The notes beneath the pieces are model-generated. The model saw only the letters and a list, made by a program, of their open reading frames with translations. It did no database searches and was not told the DNA's origin. DNA of 33,870 bases from an uncultured Prevotellaceae bacterium (GTDB lineage: Bacteria > Bacteroidota > Bacteroidia > Bacteroidales > Bacteroidaceae): assembly GCA_947304115.1 (NCBI GenBank), contig CAMZAE010000020.1:1-33870 (forward strand), written 5' to 3'. The position numbers were made by a program, and so were the translations under genes. Positions 1 through 7,072 of this stretch are shown here, in pieces. Each line of letters opens with the position of its first letter. Positions within the stretch are counted from its first letter, which is position 1.

Positions 1-57
1 TGGCGCTGCCCCCGCTGCAAGCGGAAGAAGGAGAAATTCGTACCCGTAGAAGAATAA
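1..57 (+). CDS. C-terminal end of a rubredoxin-domain protein (5' cut by window)
   Basis: Only the last 18 codons and the stop are in the window. They read as the second half of a rubredoxin domain: WRCPRCK followed by a lysine-rich stretch, KEKF and a short acidic tail. The two cysteines of CPRC would be the second pair of iron ligands. The next gene ends with an almost identical segment ([13 protein letters not shown]), so two rubredoxin-tailed proteins lie side by side, only 15 bp apart. What precedes the rubredoxin part is outside the window. It could be a free rubredoxin, a flavin-reductase fusion or another metallo-beta-lactamase fusion. Confidence 0.75.
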   Translation, partial: WRCPRCKRKKEKFVPVEE

Positions 58-72
58 AATAATGATAGTAAT

Positions 73-1014
73 ATGGAAATCAAAGCAGTAAAATTCAGAC
101 GTGACGGGTTCTATACCCAACCCTTCGTTTTCGGTGGTGAGGAAGGCCCGGACAAATTCGATAAGAACATCCGCTATCGTGGCAGTTTGCAGAACTACCT
201 TATCGATACTGGTTCAGAAGTGATATTGGTAGATACAGGCATTCCCGCAGGTACACCGGAAGAAGCACCAGACGAGAATTCTATTGCCTTCACAGGCAAG
301 GATATCTGCTCCTACATGGAGGCATTCGCTGCCCTTGGCTACAAGCCCGAGCAGGTGACCAAGATTCTGCTCACCCATCGCCACGCTGATCATTCGGGCG
401 AACTGCGTTCATTCCCCAATGCGAAGGTGTATGTGAACAAGGATGAGATGGATGCTGCTGAGTTGCAGGGTCTCACGAACCTTGTGCCGGTGAGCTATAC
501 TGACGGGCCGTACTACAACTTCCCCGAGTCTCAGAAGATAGCCGATGGCGTTTACCTGATTAAGGCAAAGGGCCACACCAAGGGCAACAGCATCATCGTG
601 GTGGAGAATGACGGGCTGTTCTACATGCTTCACGGTGATATCACCTACGTTGACGAGGCACTGTATGAGAATAAGCAGTCGGTGGTTTATGACGACCTGC
701 CAGCAGCCCGCGAGACGTTGGACCGTGTGCGTGAATTCGTCCGTAACCATCCCACAGTGTATTGCAGCACTCACAGCCCACAGGGCTACGAGAATCTGGA
801 GGCCAAGCGTGTGATAGACCTCGACAATCCCGTGCCCACCGTATGGCCCGAAGTGGTTTTCGAAAAGAAAGAAGCCTCTGGCAAGTATGTCTGCTCCATC
901 TGTGGCTATGTCTATGACCCGGCTGAGCACGATGGTGTGGCCTTCGAAGACCTGCCCGACGACTGGCGCTGTCCCCGTTGCAAACAGCCCAAGGAGAAAT
1001 TCAACAAGGCATAA
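73..1014 (+). CDS. Metallo-beta-lactamase-fold hydrolase with C-terminal rubredoxin domain
   Basis: The protein has 313 residues. The N-terminal part (about 1-255) is a metallo-beta-lactamase fold. The metal-binding signature THRHADHSG lies near residue 100, GHTKGN near 175, HGDI near 191 and a late histidine in STHSP near 234. The C-terminal part (about 270-313) is a rubredoxin with both CxxC pairs (CSICGY and CPRCKQ) that binds one iron. Fusion of the two domains suggests electron transfer to the metal site, as in flavodiiron-type or other redox hydrolases. There is no flavodoxin domain, however, so it is not a classical flavodiiron protein, and the substrate is unknown. The stop overlaps the next start (TAATG), implying translational coupling. 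It is cytoplasmic, as no signal peptide is visible. Confidence 0.85.
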   Translation: MEIKAVKFRRDGFYTQPFVFGGEEGPDKFDKNIRYRGSLQNYLIDTGSEVILVDTGIPAGTPEEAPDENSIAFTGKDICSYMEAFAALGYKPEQVTKILLTHRHADHSGELRSFPNAKVYVNKDEMDAAELQGLTNLVPVSYTDGPYYNFPESQKIADGVYLIKAKGHTKGNSIIVVENDGLFYMLHGDITYVDEALYENKQSVVYDDLPAARETLDRVREFVRNHPTVYCSTHSPQGYENLEAKRVIDLDNPVPTVWPEVVFEKKEASGKYVCSICGYVYDPAEHDGVAFEDLPDDWRCPRCKQPKEKFNKA

Positions 1015-1916
1015 TGACATTTCATCCTTTGACGTTGTTCGACCGCGAGGCAATGCAGGCAGTTACGCTTCCTTCGGGGCGGCGTAACTGTAACTACACC
1101 TTTGCCAACCTTGTGGGATGGAAGTTTCTGTTCGGCACCGAGGTGTGTGTGCGTGAAAACGCCGTGGTGTTGCGCTATACCTTCGATGGCCAGCGAGCGT
1201 ATATGGTTTGTACTTCAGAAGCCTTGTCATTGGAACTCATTGAGGCATTATTTGATGATAGCAATGGAGATTTGACATTGATTGGGCTTGAAGACTCGCA
1301 AGTGGCACAATGGTCAATGGTCAATGGTCAATGGTCAATTTCATCAGAACCTGTTCGCGACCAATACGATTACATCTATCGTCGTGCTGATCTTGCAACG
1401 CTTCATGGCAGACATATGGACGCCAAGCGCAATCACATCCATCGTTTCCGTGCGGAACATCCCGATTTCGAATATCGTCTTCTTATGCCGGAACACTTTG
1501 ACGAATGTCGCCGACTGACGGAAATATGGCAGGAAGGGAAAAACCAAAACCAAAACCAAAACAGGAATGAGACTATCGATGCCGAGCATCGCGTGATGGA
1601 GACCATATTCTCGAATTGGGACGCACTCGGCATGATAGGCGGAAGCATCTTCGTGGACGGTCGTATGGTGGCTTTCACCTACGGCTCCGCTGTGACAACC
1701 GACACCTTGGACGTCTGTGTGGAGAAAGCCGATCGTCATGTGGAGGGTGCTTTTGCCATCATCAACCAGCAGTTCGCCGAGCATCTGCCTGAGCAATATA
1801 TCTATCTTAACCGCGAAGAAGATATGGGAATCCCAGGTCTTCGTCAAGCGAAACTATCGTATCACCCTGAAATCCTGTTGACCTACAATGTCGTGCATAT
1901 TACAAAGAATGACTGA
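1014..1916 (+). CDS. DUF2156 (phosphatidylglycerol lysyltransferase C-terminal-like) protein
   Basis: A 300-residue protein starting at the ATG that overlaps the previous stop; a longer in-frame start at 978 would run back into the rubredoxin gene and is unlikely. The sequence RRNCNYTFANLVGWKF near the start and DYIYRRADL and NHIHRF in the middle are typical of the DUF2156 family. This family has a double acetyltransferase-like fold related to the aminoacyl-transferase domain of MprF; the substrate in Bacteroidales is not established. Two low-complexity tracts interrupt it: a 7-bp repeat read as WSMVNGQWS at about residues 100-108, and an NQNQNQN run near residue 177. Both sit between conserved blocks and probably lie in surface loops. 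It is followed by, and overlaps, a GNAT protein. Confidence 0.85.
   Translation: MTFHPLTLFDREAMQAVTLPSGRRNCNYTFANLVGWKFLFGTEVCVRENAVVLRYTFDGQRAYMVCTSEALSLELIEALFDDSNGDLTLIGLEDSQVAQWSMVNGQWSISSEPVRDQYDYIYRRADLATLHGRHMDAKRNHIHRFRAEHPDFEYRLLMPEHFDECRRLTEIWQEGKNQNQNQNRNETIDAEHRVMETIFSNWDALGMIGGSIFVDGRMVAFTYGSAVTTDTLDVCVEKADRHVEGAFAIINQQFAEHLPEQYIYLNREEDMGIPGLRQAKLSYHPEILLTYNVVHITKND
1311..1338 (+). repeat. Four copies of a 7-bp tandem repeat inside the DUF2156 gene
   Basis: TGGTCAA occurs four times without interruption. The unit is not a multiple of three, so the reading frame changes from copy to copy, but the four copies plus TT make 30 bases and keep the gene in frame. Gain or loss of one copy would shift the frame. 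Confidence 0.9.
1542..1562 (+). repeat. 6-bp AACCAA-type repeat inside the DUF2156 gene
   Basis: About three and a half copies of AACCAA encode an alternating Asn-Gln run. Copy-number change would add or remove two residues without a frameshift. Confidence 0.85.
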
Positions 1917-2370
1917 AGACGATGCATCGTTGACTGTTGACTGGATGGTGCAACAATACGGTTTTAACCGCGCCGAGGTGGAGTCGTGGGTGAAGGACCT
2001 GCATTTCAACTGGCCATTGAGTGTCAAGGCCTTAGATGAAAACGGCGATGTAATAGGGCTGCTCAATATGAGTGATTATCGAATTGAGGAGGAGACGCCT
2101 CAAATCCTAAAAGACAAGCCGGAGCTGATAAAAAGCCTGAATGCTCAGCGTTATATCGCTGTCTTTTCGTTCATCGTGGCAGAAAAGTATCGTGGCACAC
2201 GATTGAACTACGACATGCTGATGTCAATCATGCCCGAGTTGAAAGCTAACTACGATTTCATCTTCATTCCTGTGCTGCATCGCCTCAAAACCCATCAATA
2301 CTGGCAACGTTGGGGTGCAAAGGAGTTTTACCGCGATGGGAATTGTGTGTATTACAAATGGGATATTTAG
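1888..2370 (+). CDS. GNAT-family N-acetyltransferase
   Basis: A 160-residue protein. The N-terminal ILQRMTEDDA, the central AVFSFIVAEKYRGTRLN (a GNAT beta4/alpha3-like stretch with a weak acetyl-CoA loop) and the C-terminal YWQRWGAKEFYRDGN fit the GNAT fold. The acetyl acceptor cannot be told. The start at 1888 overlaps the upstream DUF2156 gene by 29 bp and keeps the first beta strand complete. A second in-frame ATG at 1909 is possible but would remove that strand. Two acyltransferase-fold genes in tandem suggest linked function or a local duplication of fold. Cytoplasmic. Confidence 0.75.
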   Translation: MSCILQRMTEDDASLTVDWMVQQYGFNRAEVESWVKDLHFNWPLSVKALDENGDVIGLLNMSDYRIEEETPQILKDKPELIKSLNAQRYIAVFSFIVAEKYRGTRLNYDMLMSIMPELKANYDFIFIPVLHRLKTHQYWQRWGAKEFYRDGNCVYYKWDI

Positions 2371-2390
2371 TATTATTCTTAATTCAAAAT

Positions 2391-2936
2391 ATGGCAAGTA
2401 TTTATGATTTCAAGGCTCTGACGAGCAAGGGCAAGGAATTGGATTTCTCCCAGTTTCAGGGAAAGGTATTGCTGATTGTCAACACAGCCAGCAAGTGCGG
2501 TTTCACCCCTCAGTTTGCAGGACTGGAGGAACTGAACCAGAAGTATAAGGACAAGGGACTGGTCATCATTGGATTCCCCTGCAACCAGTTCAAGGAGCAG
2601 GACCCTGGCTCTGACGGACAGATTGAGGAGTTCTGCCAGTTGAACTACGGCGTGACCTTCCAGATTATGAAGAAGACGGATGTGAACGGCCCTGCTGCAG
2701 AACCCATCTTCGAGTACCTCAAGGCACAGGCTCCCACAGAGGAGTACAATGGTCTGAAGGCCAAAGCCGCCAAAGCCCTCTTCAAGGCCATCAGCAAGAG
2801 CGTAGAGAAGGATAGTGACATCAAGTGGAACTTTACCAAGTTCCTCATCTCGAAGGATGGCGAGACCATCAAACGCTATGCTCCTACCACAAGCCCCAAG
2901 GACTTTGAGAAGGACATAGAAGCTATGTTGGGGTGA
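2391..2936 (+). CDS. Glutathione peroxidase family thiol peroxidase
   Basis: A 181-residue protein starting at the ATG at 2391; an upstream in-frame start would lie inside the GNAT gene. The peroxidatic cysteine is Cys36 in NTASKCGFTP. The catalytic partners are Gln66 in FPCNQF and Trp146-Asn147 in WNFTKF, so the tetrad is complete. The codon is TGC, not a selenocysteine TGA. In bacteria such enzymes usually take electrons from thioredoxin rather than glutathione and reduce hydrogen peroxide or lipid hydroperoxides. Its stop overlaps the patatin gene start (GTGA). The lipase next door makes a lipid-hydroperoxide substrate plausible, but this is inference. Confidence 0.93.
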   Translation: MASIYDFKALTSKGKELDFSQFQGKVLLIVNTASKCGFTPQFAGLEELNQKYKDKGLVIIGFPCNQFKEQDPGSDGQIEEFCQLNYGVTFQIMKKTDVNGPAAEPIFEYLKAQAPTEEYNGLKAKAAKALFKAISKSVEKDSDIKWNFTKFLISKDGETIKRYAPTTSPKDFEKDIEAMLG

Positions 2937-3772
2937 AGGACGTTGCTTTAGTACTTTCGAGCGGTGGTGCGAGAGGTCTTGCCCATATTGGTGCCATTGA
3001 GGAGATAGAGGCACAGGGCTATCGCATCACCTCTCTTGCAGGTTGTTCCATGGGAGCACTCATTGGAGGTGTCTATGCGGCTGGAAAACTGACAGAGTTT
3101 CGCGAATGGATGAGAACCATCGACCGTAAGAAGATGCTGAAGCTGACAGACTTCTCCTTGGGACTTAACCATATTGTAAAAGGCACGCGCATCATCGAAG
3201 CCATTATGGAGTTCGTGCCCGATATGCCCATCGAAAGCCTGCCAATACCTTATTGTGCCGTCGCTACCGACTGGAGGGCAGGCCGCGAAGTTGTGTTCCG
3301 CAAAGGCAGCCTCTTCGAAGCCATACGAGCCTCCATCTCCCTGCCCGCATTCTACGAGCCAGTGCAGCGTGACGGGATGATACTCATCGACGGGGGAGTG
3401 ACAAATCCCATTCCGCTGAACCGAGTGGAGCGTCACGACGGAGACATCCTCATCGGAGTAGATGTGAGTGGAGAAGACTATACGGCCAAGCAGGAGGAAA
3501 GGATTGAGCAGAGCAAACGTCGCACCTCCTTCTCGCAGAAGATTATAAATAAGTTGCGTCCCGAAGGCATAGAATTCAACAGTTACACAATGCTCACGCG
3601 TGCCAGTTCCCTAATGATTAGACAGAACTCCATCTTGATGGCTCAACTCATGCATCCCGATGTGCTCGTCGATATTCAAATGAACAATTACGGAAGTTTT
3701 GACTATGACAAATCGGAGAAAATCATCGCCGTTGGTCGGAAGAAAACACAACAAGCTCTCAATAAAATATGA
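2933..3772 (+). CDS. Patatin-like phospholipase (RssA-type)
   Basis: A 279-residue protein starting with GTG, overlapping the previous stop by four bases. It carries the full patatin set: the oxyanion-hole motif SGGARG at residues 10-15, the nucleophile Ser39 in GCSMG, and the catalytic Asp153 in DGG. The family hydrolyses acyl esters of phospholipids using a Ser-Asp dyad. It has no signal peptide and resembles the short cytoplasmic RssA-type group rather than the larger outer-membrane patatins. The C-terminal 80 residues are polar and not recognised. The last codons overlap the ZIP transporter start (ATGA). Confidence 0.92.
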   Translation: MKDVALVLSSGGARGLAHIGAIEEIEAQGYRITSLAGCSMGALIGGVYAAGKLTEFREWMRTIDRKKMLKLTDFSLGLNHIVKGTRIIEAIMEFVPDMPIESLPIPYCAVATDWRAGREVVFRKGSLFEAIRASISLPAFYEPVQRDGMILIDGGVTNPIPLNRVERHDGDILIGVDVSGEDYTAKQEERIEQSKRRTSFSQKIINKLRPEGIEFNSYTMLTRASSLMIRQNSILMAQLMHPDVLVDIQMNNYGSFDYDKSEKIIAVGRKKTQQALNKI

Positions 3773-4563
3773 TACTAACCATAGGCCTTCTCCTCCCCCT
3801 GCTGGGCACGATGCTCGGCTCTGCATTCGTCTTTCTGATGAAGGACGAAATGCCGCTTCGTCTGCAAAAGACATTACTCGGCTTCGCGTCGGGCGTGATG
3901 GTAGCAGCATCGGTATGGTCGCTGCTGATTCCTGCAATTGAGATGGCGGCCCCCTCCCAACCTCCCCGAGGGGAAGCTTTCCTTTCGGTAGTGCCTGCTG
4001 CCGTAGGCTTCCTGTTGGGTATGGGCTTCCTGTTGATGATTGACGAACTCACGCCTCACCTGCATATCGGCACGGACAAACCAGAGGGCATGAGGACTCA
4101 TCTGTCCAAGACTGCCATGCTTGCCCTCGCCGTCACCATCCACAACCTGCCGGAAGGAATGGCCGTGGGAGTCGTGTTTGCAGGAGCGGAAAGCGGCACT
4201 TCAAATATCACGCTGGCCAGTGCCATTGCCGTAGCATTGGGTATCGCCATCCAGAACGTGCCCGAGGGAGCCATTATCTCCATGCCGATGCGGGCGGCAG
4301 GCAATTCCAAGTGGAAGTCATTCCTCATCGGTTCGTTGAGTGGAGCTGTTGAACCCGTCGGAGCCGTTGCCGTCTTGCTATTGGCTTCGCTGCTGACGCC
4401 TGTCCTGCCTTACATGCTGGCCTTCGCCGCAGGAGCCATGTTCTATGTGGTGGTCGAGGAACTGATTCCCGAAGCCTCTGGCGGTCAGCACTCAAACCTC
4501 AGCACCATCGGCTTTGCCATTGGCTTTGTCCTGATGATGGTGCTCGATGTAGTACTAGGATAA
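3769..4563 (+). CDS. ZIP-family divalent metal transporter
   Basis: A 264-residue inner-membrane protein with about eight hydrophobic segments. The two metal-binding signatures of the ZIP family, HNLPEGMAVG (TM4) and QNVPEGAI (TM5), are both intact, and VVEELIPEA follows near the C-terminus. It would import zinc, iron or manganese. The start overlaps the patatin stop by four bases. The loop after TM2 (about residues 60-70, APSQPPRGE) is encoded by a GC-rich palindromic element found elsewhere in the window. It lies in a loop, so transport is probably retained. A final role in a metal and oxidative-stress operon is inference. Confidence 0.92.
   Translation: MILTIGLLLPLLGTMLGSAFVFLMKDEMPLRLQKTLLGFASGVMVAASVWSLLIPAIEMAAPSQPPRGEAFLSVVPAAVGFLLGMGFLLMIDELTPHLHIGTDKPEGMRTHLSKTAMLALAVTIHNLPEGMAVGVVFAGAESGTSNITLASAIAVALGIAIQNVPEGAIISMPMRAAGNSKWKSFLIGSLSGAVEPVGAVAVLLLASLLTPVLPYMLAFAAGAMFYVVVEELIPEASGGQHSNLSTIGFAIGFVLMMVLDVVLG
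3950..3975 (+). repeat. GC-rich palindromic element, copy A, within the ZIP gene
   Basis: A run of CCCCCTCCCAACCTCCCC followed by GAGGGG matches, nearly base for base, the reverse complement of the copy at 18935-18969. It is read in frame as PSQPPRG. Confidence 0.75.
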
Positions 4564-4585
4564 AGCATAGAAGAATTTTGAATCA

Positions 4586-5719
4586 ATGTTTATCGAACAT
4601 CTCTCTGCTGAGGTGATACTTTTTTTCATCCTCTATGGCATAACAGGGGTGGTGCCACTGATTGCTGCCGTTTACCTGCTGCTACGCCGGAGCAATGCCT
4701 TCGCGCCTGACATCACACCGCCGGTGCTACTGCGTCGTTGGGCTGCATCGTTCTTTGCTGTTTCAGCATTGGGCCATGTGTTGTGGTATCTTTTCTTGGT
4801 CTATTCCGGCAACATCCATTCTGCAAGCTATGTGGTGGTTGCCGTGGTCGATTGTGTCGGAATGATGACCACCATTGCCGGCACACTACTCTCCATGCTC
4901 CAGGACCGCAGGCGTCCTGTCTGGCCCGTAGTCGTGACCTTGATACCATACGCGGCGATTGCCTCGTCATATATTTTCCGTCCCGATGATTCTTATCTGT
5001 CCATAGCCATTGCCTACATTTTGGTGCTCTTTGTGCTCCTGACGATATATGTGGCGTTTGCCGTGAGGCAATACGGGCGGTGGCTACGCGACAATTATGC
5101 CGACCTGGAACGCAAGGAGGTGTGGCGGAGCCAAGTGCTGATGCTCGTATTCCTGCTGCTGTTCATTCTCTATGCACTCGTTGACGTCAAAATCACCCTG
5201 CTCTTCCTCCTGCATTTCGTCGAGCTGGTGCTTTTCTGCTTCCTGCTGTGGCGCGTAGAGACGCTACAGCAGTTGGAGAGCACTTCGATGGAATCGACGT
5301 TTTCTGCACTGGCTCCAGAGGCGGTGCAAGAGCCAGAACTCCCGAAACAGGCACAACAGACATCGACCATCCCCTCTACTCTCATCCAACAATTGCTGGA
5401 TGAGCGTTGCGTGGGTACACAGCTTTACTTGCAGCACGACTTGACCTTGCAACAGCTCGCCACAGCCCTTGGCATCAACCGCTTCTATCTCAGTCAGTTT
5501 TTCTCCAAGCATGGCACAACTTACAATTCCTATATCAACGACCTCCGCATCAACCACTTTGTGTGTCTCTATCAAGAGGCTATCACCACCGGACATTACA
5601 TCACAGCCCAGCAACTGGCTAATGAAAGCGGCTACCGCAGCTACAGCACCTTCAGTCTCGCCTTCAAGCAGCGCATGGGACAGAGCGTAACGTCATGGGA
5701 GCGCGACACTGCCATGTAA
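4586..5719 (+). CDS. AraC-family transcriptional regulator with N-terminal membrane domain
   Basis: A 377-residue protein. The first ~215 residues contain about six or seven hydrophobic helices. A polar, Gln/Glu/Pro-rich linker follows (about 220-265), and the C-terminal ~100 residues form a double helix-turn-helix of the AraC type: LTLQQLATALGINRFYLSQFF for the first and the ANESGYRSYSTFSLAFKQRMG region for the second. Membrane-bound AraC regulators of this kind are known in Bacteroidetes. Their sensory input is unknown, and could be membrane stress or lipophilic compounds. The gene sits directly upstream of an RND efflux operon and is separated from it by a terminator and a pair of direct repeats with AraC-like spacing. 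It is therefore a good candidate for that operon's activator. Confidence 0.9.
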   Translation: MFIEHLSAEVILFFILYGITGVVPLIAAVYLLLRRSNAFAPDITPPVLLRRWAASFFAVSALGHVLWYLFLVYSGNIHSASYVVVAVVDCVGMMTTIAGTLLSMLQDRRRPVWPVVVTLIPYAAIASSYIFRPDDSYLSIAIAYILVLFVLLTIYVAFAVRQYGRWLRDNYADLERKEVWRSQVLMLVFLLLFILYALVDVKITLLFLLHFVELVLFCFLLWRVETLQQLESTSMESTFSALAPEAVQEPELPKQAQQTSTIPSTLIQQLLDERCVGTQLYLQHDLTLQQLATALGINRFYLSQFFSKHGTTYNSYINDLRINHFVCLYQEAITTGHYITAQQLANESGYRSYSTFSLAFKQRMGQSVTSWERDTAM

Positions 5720-5732
5720 TCAGCGACCTGAC

Positions 5733-5769
5733 TTTCAAAATCTGCAAGAAAATGTTTCAAAATCTGCAA
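5733..5769 (+). promoter_or_regulatory. Candidate AraC-type operator: two 15-bp direct repeats
   Basis: TTTCAAAATCTGCAA occurs twice, at 5733-5747 and 5755-5769, with a start-to-start distance of 22 bp, about two helical turns. AraC-family activators classically bind two direct half-sites 21-22 bp apart. The pair lies between an AraC-family gene and the promoter of the efflux operon, about 25 bp upstream of the -33 box. Confidence 0.7.
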
Positions 5770-5771
5770 AA

Positions 5772-5805
5772 CCGAATGCGCCACGCGTTCGGGCTTTGTT
5801 TTTTT
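5772..5805 (+). terminator. Rho-independent terminator after the AraC-family gene
   Basis: A 9-bp stem (CCGAATGCG paired with CGCGTTCGG, one G-T pair) with a 3-base loop is followed by GGCTTTG and a run of seven T. It would end transcription from the regulator gene before the efflux promoter. Confidence 0.85.
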
Positions 5806-5826
5806 GGGGAAAATTGCTTACCTTTG
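5795..5826 (+). promoter_or_regulatory. Bacteroidetes-type promoter of the RND efflux operon
   Basis: TTTG at 5795-5798 (the -33 element) and TACCTTTG at 5819-5826 (the -7 element, consensus TAnnTTTG) are 20 bp apart, matching the known Bacteroides housekeeping promoter. The start codon follows 28 bp after the -7 box. Confidence 0.85.
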
Positions 5827-5854
5827 CGCGATAAATTAAATTAATTATAATAAT

Positions 5855-6958
5855 ATGAGAATGAAATCAGTTAAATGGACTTTTATGCTCGGCACCATTG
5901 CCGGGCTTGTGTCGTGCAGTGTGGACATGCCCAAGCAGACACAGTCGTCTTTCGAGACAATGACAGTAGAGAAATCGGACATTGAACTTCCCTATAAGTT
6001 CAGTGCCAGGATGAAAGGTCAGAACGACGTAACGGTAACGCCACAGGTCAGTGGGCAGTTGGTAAAAATTTGCGTGGCCGAAGGTCAGCAGGTGAAGCAA
6101 GGACAGACGCTCTTTGTCATCGACCAGCGCAACGCACAGTTGGACTTGGAGGCTGCAGAGGCCAACCTGCAGGCAGCCTTGGCTCAGGAGAACTCTGCAA
6201 AGCTGGAGTATGAATCGAACAAGAACCTGTTTGAGAAGAAAATCGTGAGCAGCTATATGCTGAGCAACTCCGAGAACTCTTATAAGCAGGCTCAAGCTGC
6301 GGTAGCTCAGGCGCGTGCATCTGTAAACCGTGCGAAGGTGAACCTCGGTTTCTGTACCATCAAGGCTTCTGTATCTGGTATTATCGGTGAGATTCCCGTG
6401 CGTGCCGGCGATCAGGTGTCGCCAATGACACAATTGACCATGCTGAGCGGCAATGCAACGATGAATGCCGAGATTTCTATAACGGAGGCTATCATTGAGA
6501 ATATGGTGCAGGAAGGCATTAAGATAGCCGACAAAGAGAAATATCTTGCGCAAATGCCCGAAGCAACATTTGTCATGAAGAACGGTACAGAGTATCCCTA
6601 CAAAGGTCGTATGGTCAGCATGACGGGTGTCGTGAATGCCGCTACCGGCTCGTTGACCGTTAAGGTGTCGTTCCCCAATCCCGACGGGCATCTGTACTCC
6701 GGCATACAGGGTACGGTGGTGATACCTTTCAATGAAAAGGATGTGATTATCGTTCCCCAGAATGCAGTAGTACGCCTTCAGGACAAGTCACTGGTATATA
6801 AGGTACAGGCCGACAGCACTGCTACTGCTATCGACGTGACGACAGAAGATACAAGCAATGGCAAGGATTTCATCATAACCAGTGGCTTGAATGTGGGCGA
6901 CAAGATTGTGACCACGGGTGCAAATAACGTGACGGAAGGGCAGAAAGTTTTATTTTAG
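5855..6958 (+). CDS. RND efflux periplasmic adaptor (membrane fusion protein), lipoprotein
   Basis: A 367-residue protein with a lipoprotein signal peptide (lipobox LVSC, Cys21). It shows the usual adaptor order: biotinyl-lipoyl half (QVSGQLVKICVAEGQQVKQGQTLFVID near 60-90), an alpha-helical hairpin rich in Ala, Gln and Glu (about 90-150), the second lipoyl half (GFCTIKASVSGIIGEIPVRAGDQV), and beta-barrel and membrane-proximal domains (IVPQNAVV near 300). It would link the inner-membrane pump to the outer-membrane channel encoded downstream. A second ATG at 5861 would give a protein shorter by two residues. Confidence 0.95.
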   Translation: MRMKSVKWTFMLGTIAGLVSCSVDMPKQTQSSFETMTVEKSDIELPYKFSARMKGQNDVTVTPQVSGQLVKICVAEGQQVKQGQTLFVIDQRNAQLDLEAAEANLQAALAQENSAKLEYESNKNLFEKKIVSSYMLSNSENSYKQAQAAVAQARASVNRAKVNLGFCTIKASVSGIIGEIPVRAGDQVSPMTQLTMLSGNATMNAEISITEAIIENMVQEGIKIADKEKYLAQMPEATFVMKNGTEYPYKGRMVSMTGVVNAATGSLTVKVSFPNPDGHLYSGIQGTVVIPFNEKDVIIVPQNAVVRLQDKSLVYKVQADSTATAIDVTTEDTSNGKDFIITSGLNVGDKIVTTGANNVTEGQKVLF

Positions 6959-7072
6959 TAAACAAGTTAACGAATTGACAAGTTGTTAGTAATAACGGTT
7001 CGCATTTAGTCAACTTAAGAAAACAAAATCAAACAACTCGTCAACTTGTTAACTCGTCAACTTAAGAAAACA
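6959..7072 (+). repeat. Repeat-rich spacer between adaptor and RND pump genes
   Basis: The spacer has an 18-bp direct repeat (starting GTCAACTTAAG, at 7009-7026 and 7056-7073, the last base being the A of the pump start codon) and inverted words such as AACAAGTTAAC and GTTAACTCG. No terminator and no promoter match is visible, so the operon probably reads through. Confidence 0.8.

Noticed and set aside
409..1053. A 214-codon minus-strand frame opposite the metallo-beta-lactamase gene
   Set aside because: The plus strand carries the metal-binding and rubredoxin motifs; the minus frame has no domain.
2310..2390. Longer glutathione peroxidase starting at 2310
   Set aside because: The extra residues overlap the GNAT gene in another frame and are not part of the family; ATG 2391 gives the standard length.
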